In this document: one piece after another, positions 5,770-10,384 of the stretch
How the letters are laid out: each line of letters starts with the position of its first letter
How positions within the stretch are numbered: position 1 is the first letter of the stretch
NCBI GenBank assembly: GCA_016208525.1
Contig: JACQYJ010000133.1
Coordinates: 1 to 10,384, forward strand
DNA: 10,384 nucleotides
Source: Deltaproteobacteria bacterium
Lineage (GTDB): Bacteria; Desulfobacterota; JAENJC01
Reading direction: 5' to 3'
Made by a program: the position numbers and the translations under genes
Notes under the pieces: model-generated
Database searches by the model: none
What the model saw: only the letters and a program-made list of their open reading frames with translations
Told to the model about the DNA's origin: nothing

Positions 5770-5784
5770 AGAATGAGGATAAAA

Positions 5785-7128
5785 ATGAAAAGACTTTTTA
5801 CATTCATCGTCATCATTGCCTTGCTGGCCATAGGAGCCATTGGCGGGGTATTCTGGGAGAAATCCTCAAAAAAGGTAGCTCCGACAATACCTGTTAAAGA
5901 GGCCAGGAAAGAACGAAATATCCAATACTACAAATGCCCCATGGGTCAGCCTGACTACTCCCAGCACCCGGGCAAGGCCCAATGCGGCATGGATTATATC
6001 CCGGTCTATGAGGACGAAGCGGAAACTGTAACGCGGCAGGGCGAGATATATATAACTCCTGAAAAGATTCAGAGGATAGGGGTCAGGTCCGAAGAGGTAA
6101 AGGAGACGACTCTGAAGAAGGTCATCAGGACTGTGGCTACTGTTGATTATGATGAGAGACGTCTCTTCACTATAAACACAAAGATAGAGGGATGGATAGA
6201 GAACCTTCTCGTCAATGCAACAGGACGTCAGGTCAAGAAGGGTGAACCTTTAATGGATATATATTCCCCGGAGTTAGTGTCGACACAGGAGGAATACCTC
6301 CTTGCCCTGGAGACAAAGAAAAGGCTCGGCCCCGGAGCGCTTCATGAGGCCGTTGAAGGGGCGGATAGCATACTCGACGCCACAAGGAGGAGGCTTGGTA
6401 ACTGGGATATAAGCGACGCACAGATAGAGGCCCTTGAAAAAAGCCGGAAGCCGACCAAGACCCTGACGCTGCATTCTCCGGTGGAAGGGATTGTCATTGA
6501 AAAGATGGCCCTGCAAGGGCTGAAGTTTATGCCGGGGGAGAAGCTCTTTACCATTGCCGACCTTTCCCATATCTGGCTTTTCGTGGATGTCTACGAATAT
6601 GAGCTTTCTCTCGTAAAGCCGGGACAGAGGGCGAAGGTGACAGTCAACGCCTATCCAGGCGAGGTATTTAACGCGGTGATTTCCTATATTTATCCCTACA
6701 TGAACTCAGAGACCAGGACCGCAAAGGTAAGACTCGAAATGAACAACCCCGGCCTCCGGTTGAAGCCTGGAATGTACGCGAACGTCGAGCTTGAGAGCAT
6801 TGTATCGCCAAAGGCTGTTGCCGTTCCCGAAGATGCTGTCCTTGACACAGGCGAAAGACAGGCCGTTATCCTGGACCTGGGCGCTGGAAGGTTCAAGGTA
6901 TTGGATGTGAAGGTAGGCCTCAAGGGCGAAGGTTACTACCATATCCTTTCAGGCCTGGCCCCCGGATGGAAAGTAGTTACGTCAGCCAACTTCCTGATAG
7001 ACTCTGAATCCTCCTTCAGGTCCACAGCCCAGACTATGCCTGGCATGAAGCATGGGGAGAAAGAAGAAAATGTAGGGGCGGGTTTGAAACCCGCCCCTAC
7101 GACACCCCCGGAACATAAAGGACATTAA
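5785..7128 (+). CDS. cusB: Periplasmic adaptor of heavy-metal RND pump (CusB/CzcB-like)
   Basis: 447 residues from ATG 5785, chosen because GAGG (5775-5778) sits six bases upstream and MKRLFTFIVIIALLAIGAIGGVFW is a clean membrane anchor or leader. An upstream in-frame extension to 5734 would translate the palindrome and is rejected. Residues about 43-72 form a heavy-metal-binding domain variant: YKCPMGQPDYSQHPGK, then QCGMDYIPVYEDE. The membrane-fusion core follows (barrel-sandwich, helical hairpin and beta-barrel): VATVDYDERRL, EGWIENLLVNATGRQVKKGEPLMDIYSPELV, SPVEGIVIEKMALQGLKFMPGEKLF, LSHIWLFVDVYEYEL. The tail is Met/His-rich (MPGMKHGE ... EHKGH), but ten residues of it (430-439, VGAGLKPAPT) are encoded by the 29-base palindrome. 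It links CusC and CusA and delivers metal to the pump. The stop abuts the cusA ATG. Confidence 0.92.
   Translation: MKRLFTFIVIIALLAIGAIGGVFWEKSSKKVAPTIPVKEARKERNIQYYKCPMGQPDYSQHPGKAQCGMDYIPVYEDEAETVTRQGEIYITPEKIQRIGVRSEEVKETTLKKVIRTVATVDYDERRLFTINTKIEGWIENLLVNATGRQVKKGEPLMDIYSPELVSTQEEYLLALETKKRLGPGALHEAVEGADSILDATRRRLGNWDISDAQIEALEKSRKPTKTLTLHSPVEGIVIEKMALQGLKFMPGEKLFTIADLSHIWLFVDVYEYELSLVKPGQRAKVTVNAYPGEVFNAVISYIYPYMNSETRTAKVRLEMNNPGLRLKPGMYANVELESIVSPKAVAVPEDAVLDTGERQAVILDLGAGRFKVLDVKVGLKGEGYYHILSGLAPGWKVVTSANFLIDSESSFRSTAQTMPGMKHGEKEENVGAGLKPAPTTPPEHKGH
7072..7100. repeat. 29-base palindrome inside the cusB 3' end
   Basis: Identical to 5741-5769 over all 29 bases. Here it is read in frame as VGAGLKPAPT within the CusB tail, ending 28 bases before the cusA start codon. 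It therefore sits at the second gene boundary of the operon, without an intergenic gap to hold it. Confidence 0.9.
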
Positions 7129-9117
7129 ATGATCTCAAAACTAATAGAATGGTGCGCAAATAACAGGTTCATCGTCTTCCTCCTGGTAGCAATCCTTCTC
7201 ATGGGCGGCATCCTGTCCATGAAACAGATACCGCTGGACGCAATCCCGGACCTCTCCGACGTCCAGGTCATAGTCTATACAAAGTGGGAAGGGCGCTCCC
7301 CTGACCTGATGGAAGACCAGGTCACCTACCCCATCATTACGGCCCTCATCTCCGCCCCGAAGGTAAAGACCGTCCGAGGTTTTTCTGACCTGGGGTTCTC
7401 CTATGTCTACGTCATATTTGAGGAGGGGACTGACCTGTACTGGGCCAGGTCAAGGGTACTTGAATATATGCAGCAGATCGGCGGGAAACTGCCTCAAGGG
7501 GTGAGTCCAACGCTGGGTCCCGATGCTACAGGGGTTGGTTGGGTATACCAGTACGCCGTGGTGGATAAATCAGGGAAGCATGACCTGGCTCAATTACGGA
7601 CCCTTCAGGACTGGTTCCTGCGCTACCAGCTCGCCTCCGTTGAAGGCGTGGCAGAGGTGGCCTCCATAGGCGGATTTGTAAAACAGTACCAGGTAAATGT
7701 TGACCCCAACAAGCTGGCCGCCTACCGCATATCCATCAGAGACGCCATGGAGCGGATCAGGATGAGCAACAACGATGTGGAGGGCCGGCTCCTCGAATTT
7801 GCGGGCCGGGAGTACATGGTCCGGGGCCGGGGGTACATAAAGTCCATAAAGGATATAGAGGATATATCGCTCGGAAGCTTTAACGGAGTCCCCATTTCCA
7901 TTAAAGATGTGGCGAAGGTAAATATAGGCCCTGAGATGAGGCGCGGGATTGTGGAGCTTAATGGAGAAGGGGAGGTAGTTGGCGGGATAGTCGTCATGCG
8001 CCAGGGGGAGAATGCCCTTAATGTGATAAACAGGATCAAGGAAAAGCTGAAAGAGATAGAGCCTTCCCTTCCTGAGGGGGTTGCGGTTGCGGCCGTATAC
8101 GACCGCTCCCAGCTTATCCAGGCATCGATAACTAACCTGAAGGACACCCTTATTGAGGAGGTGATAACCCTCTTTCTCATAGTCATCGTCTTTCTACTCC
8201 ACGGCAGGTCATCCATTATACCTATCATCACCATCCCGATAGTCATGATAGGCTCCTTCCTGCCCCTTTACTACCTCAAGATCAGCTCCAACATCATGTC
8301 GCTGGGCGGGATAGCCCTGGCCATCGGAGAGTTGGGAGACGCAGCCATTGTCATGGTGGAGAACTCCTATAGGCGATTGACAGAGGGGACTGTCCCTGAT
8401 TTACGGGTGGAACGCAGTGGAGCCGTAGAATCGGGACTGTCCCCGGAAAAAGTCAAGGAGACATGTATCAAGGCCGCCAAAGAGGTAGGGCCAGCCATAT
8501 TCTCATCCCTCTGGATCATAGTAGTCTCCTTCATCCCGATATTCCTTTTAGAGGCCCAGGAGGGGAGGCTCTTCAAGCCGCTGGCCTATACAAAGACCAT
8601 CATCATGGTGGTCTCGGCTGTCCTGTCCGTCACGCTGGTCCCGGCCCTTCTGGTAACCTTCATGAACGGGAAGAAGTTAAAGAGGGACGAGGAAAACCCC
8701 ATCTCCCGCTTCTTCGCATTCTTCTATATGCCAACAATTAAATGGGTGTTGAAATACAGGAAGACCACCCTGGCTATATCCATAATAGCCATTCTCCCGA
8801 CAGTCCCGCTGTTTTATTCCATCGGGAGTGAGTTTATGCCCCCCCTTTACGAGGGGACCATCCTGTATATGCCTGTAACTGCGCCCGGATTATCGGTAAC
8901 AGAGGCCGGGAAGCTCCTCCAGGCCCAGGACAGGCTTATAAAGAGCGCACCGGAGGTCGAGCACGTATTTGGCAAGGCGGGGAGGGCCGAAACATCCACA
9001 GACCCGGCGCCGTTCAGCATGATGGAGACGGTAGTCCATCTCAAGCCGAAGGAACAGTGGCGGGAGGGTATGACATATGAAAAGCTCCTTCAGGAGCTTG
9101 ATCAGAAGGTCCAGTGA
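7129..9117 (+). CDS. cusA: Heavy-metal RND pump CusA/CzcA-like, N-terminal 662 residues (frameshifted)
   Basis: ATG 7129 follows the cusB stop directly, with AAGGA just upstream. The protein matches the CusA family throughout: TM1 at 11-31, PDLSDVQVIV, VTYPI, TVRGFSDLGFSYVYVIFEEGTD, GPDATGVGW, EVASIGGFVKQYQV, GPEMRRGIVELNGEGEV, TM2-TM6 from about 340, and the proton-relay Asp404 (E. coli D405) within GELGDAAIVM, where most relatives have a hydrophobic residue in place of Glu/Gly. Met581 (LYMP) and Met631 (FSMMET) correspond to copper ligands M573 and M623 of CusA. Residues about 419-439 are encoded by an inserted 60-base hairpin element. The frame ends at TGA 9115-9117 in the periplasmic porter domain after KLLQELDQKVQ, where relatives continue about 400 residues; the rest is in the next frame. 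Probably a damaged gene. Confidence 0.9.
   Translation: MISKLIEWCANNRFIVFLLVAILLMGGILSMKQIPLDAIPDLSDVQVIVYTKWEGRSPDLMEDQVTYPIITALISAPKVKTVRGFSDLGFSYVYVIFEEGTDLYWARSRVLEYMQQIGGKLPQGVSPTLGPDATGVGWVYQYAVVDKSGKHDLAQLRTLQDWFLRYQLASVEGVAEVASIGGFVKQYQVNVDPNKLAAYRISIRDAMERIRMSNNDVEGRLLEFAGREYMVRGRGYIKSIKDIEDISLGSFNGVPISIKDVAKVNIGPEMRRGIVELNGEGEVVGGIVVMRQGENALNVINRIKEKLKEIEPSLPEGVAVAAVYDRSQLIQASITNLKDTLIEEVITLFLIVIVFLLHGRSSIIPIITIPIVMIGSFLPLYYLKISSNIMSLGGIALAIGELGDAAIVMVENSYRRLTEGTVPDLRVERSGAVESGLSPEKVKETCIKAAKEVGPAIFSSLWIIVVSFIPIFLLEAQEGRLFKPLAYTKTIIMVVSAVLSVTLVPALLVTFMNGKKLKRDEENPISRFFAFFYMPTIKWVLKYRKTTLAISIIAILPTVPLFYSIGSEFMPPLYEGTILYMPVTAPGLSVTEAGKLLQAQDRLIKSAPEVEHVFGKAGRAETSTDPAPFSMMETVVHLKPKEQWREGMTYEKLLQELDQKVQ
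8385..8444. repeat. 60-base hairpin element inserted in frame in cusA
   Basis: Two GGGAC-T-GTCCC palindromes (8385-8396 and 8433-8444) form the ends of a larger inverted repeat. About 22 bases on the left (GGGGACTGTCCC, then TGATTTACGG) pair with the right (CCGTAGAATC, then GGGACTGTCCCC), with two single-base bulges and one central mismatch. The loop is about 16 bases (8407-8422). Its length is a multiple of three and it is free of stops in the cusA frame, encoding about 20 residues in the cytoplasmic loop after TM4. Confidence 0.85.
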
Positions 9118-9120
9118 TAA
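9110..9120 (+). other. Frameshift / deletion junction in the pump gene
   Basis: The first frame reads AAG-GTC-CAG-TGA and the second GTG-ATA-AAG-GTA-TCG. Alignment from memory to E. coli CusA puts Gln662 just before the FPG/LPG position and the Ile after GTG at the GIKVSG position. About 28 codons are therefore missing; keeping one base on each side gives about 82 bases, which explains the shift. Base counts are inferred, since the missing DNA is not present to measure. Confidence 0.75.
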
Positions 9121-10217
9121 AGGTATCGGGGACAGATCTGAAGGCCATTCAGGATCTCGGTGAAAACATTGAGATGGTATTAAAAGATGTAAAAGGGACC
9201 AGGAGCGTATATGCGGAAAGGGTCTCAGGCGGATACTTTGTTGACATAAAGCTAAAGAGAGAAGAGGCGGCCAGATACGGCCTTACTGTCGGAGATATAC
9301 AGGATGTGATCCAGACCGCCATTGGCGGCATGGCTGTTACAACCACAGTAGAAGGAAGGGAGCGCTACCCTGTAAATATCCGCTATCAGAGGGAATTAAG
9401 GAACGATGTGGACAGACTCAGGAGAATTCTCGTTCCGACTATGAGCGGGATGCAGCAGATACCCCTGGCCCAGGTGGCCGACATATCCCTCACTTCAGGC
9501 CCTGCCATGATAAGGGACGAGGACGGACTGTTATCCGGCTATGTATACATAGACGTCACAGGGAGGGACATTGGCGGATATGTGGATGACGCCAGGAAGG
9601 CGGTCATGGAGAAGGTGAAAGTCCCTCCGGGATACGCCCTGTCGTGGAGCGGCCAGTACGAATTCCAGGTCAGGGCAAAGGAGAGGATGAAGATAGTCCT
9701 CCCGGTGGTCTTCCTGACCATATTCATCGTCCTCTACATGACCTTCGGTTCCTTTGCCGAGGCGCTGATAGTGATCGTGGCAACAGCCTACGCCATGTCG
9801 GGGGGCCTCGTCCTCCAATACTGGCTTGGGTACAACTTCAGCGTTGCCGTCTGGGTTGGATACATAACCGTTTACGGCGTGGCAGTGATGACGGGGGTGA
9901 TGATGATGGTCTTCCTGAATGACGCGCTGAAGGAGAAGATGAAGGATGGGAGGCAGCCGACCATGCAGGACATATACGACGCCACCATAGAGGGCTCAGT
10001 AATGAGGCTGAGGCCAAAGTTGATGACCGTGGCCACGACCATGATTGGCCTTATCCCCATCATGTGGTCTTCAGGTGTCGGGGCAGACGTGATGAAGCCT
10101 ATTGCAGCCCCCATCATAGGCGGGATGGTAACGTCCACCATCCAGGTATTGATAATAACGCCTGTGATATTCATCATGATGAAGGAAAGAGCGCTGAGGA
10201 AGGGCAAGCTTAAATAA
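9114..10217 (+). CDS. cusA: Heavy-metal RND pump CusA/CzcA-like, C-terminal 367 residues
   Basis: This frame starts at GTG 9114, overlapping the previous stop as GTGA, with AGAAGG four bases upstream, so restart is possible. It begins IKVSGTDLKAIQDLGENIE, which aligns with the CusA segment about 28 residues beyond where the first half stops. It carries the rest of the porter and docking region (GGYFVDIKLKREEAARYGLTVGDIQ, GGMAVTTTVEGRERYPVNIRY, DVDRLRRILVPT, WSGQYEFQVRAKERMKIVLP) and TM8-TM12 (IVLPVVFLTIFIVLYM to the end). The proton-relay lysine is present (Lys302 in RLRPKLMTV, E. coli K984), but the Glu939 position is Met259 (GVAVMTGV). Probably not an independent gene: it is the 3' part of the same pump after a deletion and frameshift. 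Used alone it would lack TM1-TM7. Confidence 0.88.
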   Translation: MIKVSGTDLKAIQDLGENIEMVLKDVKGTRSVYAERVSGGYFVDIKLKREEAARYGLTVGDIQDVIQTAIGGMAVTTTVEGRERYPVNIRYQRELRNDVDRLRRILVPTMSGMQQIPLAQVADISLTSGPAMIRDEDGLLSGYVYIDVTGRDIGGYVDDARKAVMEKVKVPPGYALSWSGQYEFQVRAKERMKIVLPVVFLTIFIVLYMTFGSFAEALIVIVATAYAMSGGLVLQYWLGYNFSVAVWVGYITVYGVAVMTGVMMMVFLNDALKEKMKDGRQPTMQDIYDATIEGSVMRLRPKLMTVATTMIGLIPIMWSSGVGADVMKPIAAPIIGGMVTSTIQVLIITPVIFIMMKERALRKGKLK

Positions 10218-10220
10218 TAG

Positions 10221-10233
10221 AGGGACCGTCCCT
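10221..10233. repeat. GGGAC-N-GTCCC palindrome after the pump gene
   Basis: AGGGACCGTCCCT is palindromic around the central C and starts four bases after the stop of the pump's second half. It is the fourth copy of this motif in the window. It lacks a following T-run and is short for a terminator. Confidence 0.6.
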
Positions 10234-10286
10234 ATTTGCTGATATTCTAATAGCTTTCTTAAAAAAATGTGTTGAACGGAGGGAAC

Positions 10287-10384
10287 ATGTCAGAACTGAT
10301 CATCAAGCCTGTAAGATACGGGATAATAATTGGCCTTCTTGGTCTTCTCCTTGGCATAAGCTGGGCATTCTGGCTTGTGCTGGA
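10287..10384 (+). CDS. Start of an unidentified membrane protein (cut by window edge)
   Basis: ATG 10287 follows a strong GGAGGGA ribosome site (10278-10284), and 32 codons are open to the window edge. The visible sequence is MSELIIKPVRYG followed by one hydrophobic helix, IIIGLLGLLLGISWAFWLVL. The short N-terminus with a positively charged residue before the helix suggests an N-in membrane anchor or first transmembrane segment. It lies 70 bases after the pump on the same strand, so it may belong to the operon. I do not recognise the family from this fragment. Confidence 0.7.
   Translation, partial: MSELIIKPVRYGIIIGLLGLLLGISWAFWLVL

Noticed and set aside
5734..5784. Earlier start for cusB at 5734
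   Set aside because: It would add residues encoded by the 29-base palindrome in front of the membrane anchor; ATG 5785 has the better ribosome site.
7722..8246. 174-codon antisense frame in cusA
   Set aside because: Ser/Met/Arg-rich shadow of a strongly conserved RND gene, with no motif of its own.
9095..9130. Programmed ribosomal frameshift joining the pump halves
   Set aside because: No slippery heptamer or downstream structure is evident, and about 28 conserved residues would still be missing after any shift.

Overview
The window looks like a chromosomal stretch from a Gram-negative, iron- and metal-handling bacterium. It encodes outer-membrane proteins, periplasmic leaders and a tripartite envelope pump. 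GC content is intermediate and many intergenic palindromes are present. The style of the repeats and of the Feo cluster resembles uncultured Nitrospirota or Desulfobacterota genomes, but that is an impression from memory and not a placement.

Layout. (1) 1-1197 is a ferrous-iron block: the 3' end of feoB, a 61-residue cysteine-rich zinc-ribbon protein, and a FeoA-domain protein. The last carries the metal-binding end of a DtxR-type repressor but no helix-turn-helix. (2) 1181-2038 is a predicted outer-membrane beta-barrel protein whose start overlaps the FeoA gene; its leader is built from three arrays of 7-base tandem repeats. (3) 2056-3411 (minus strand) is a diguanylate cyclase joining a Rossmann-like domain, a GAF domain and a GGEEF domain, with its own promoter. 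(4) 3769-4110 is a small secreted Cys/His protein, probably linked to metal handling. (5) 4489-10217 is a CusCBA/CzcCBA-type heavy-metal RND efflux operon: outer-membrane channel, periplasmic adaptor and inner-membrane pump. (6) 10287 to the edge is the start of an unidentified membrane protein.

How they fit together. Feo imports Fe(II). The RND system would export Cu(I)/Ag(I) or a related cation from periplasm and cytoplasm across the outer membrane, and the small Cys/His protein next to it may sense or buffer the same metal. The pump gene appears broken: relative to E. coli CusA about 28 codons (about 82 bp by alignment from memory) are missing at 9114, which shifts the frame. The lost segment would contain the third methionine of the copper site. 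The two halves overlap as GTGA, so they could still be translated, but a working pump is doubtful unless this is an assembly error.

The most striking theme is the number of short palindromic or tandem repeats that have entered coding sequence and been kept in frame: a 7-base repeat leader in the porin-like gene, a 10-residue repeat-encoded segment in CusB, and a 60-base hairpin element in CusA. Identical 29-base palindromes also mark the cusC/cusB and cusB/cusA boundaries. I do not see a CRISPR array, an RNA gene, a transposase, a phage gene or a clear new defence system.
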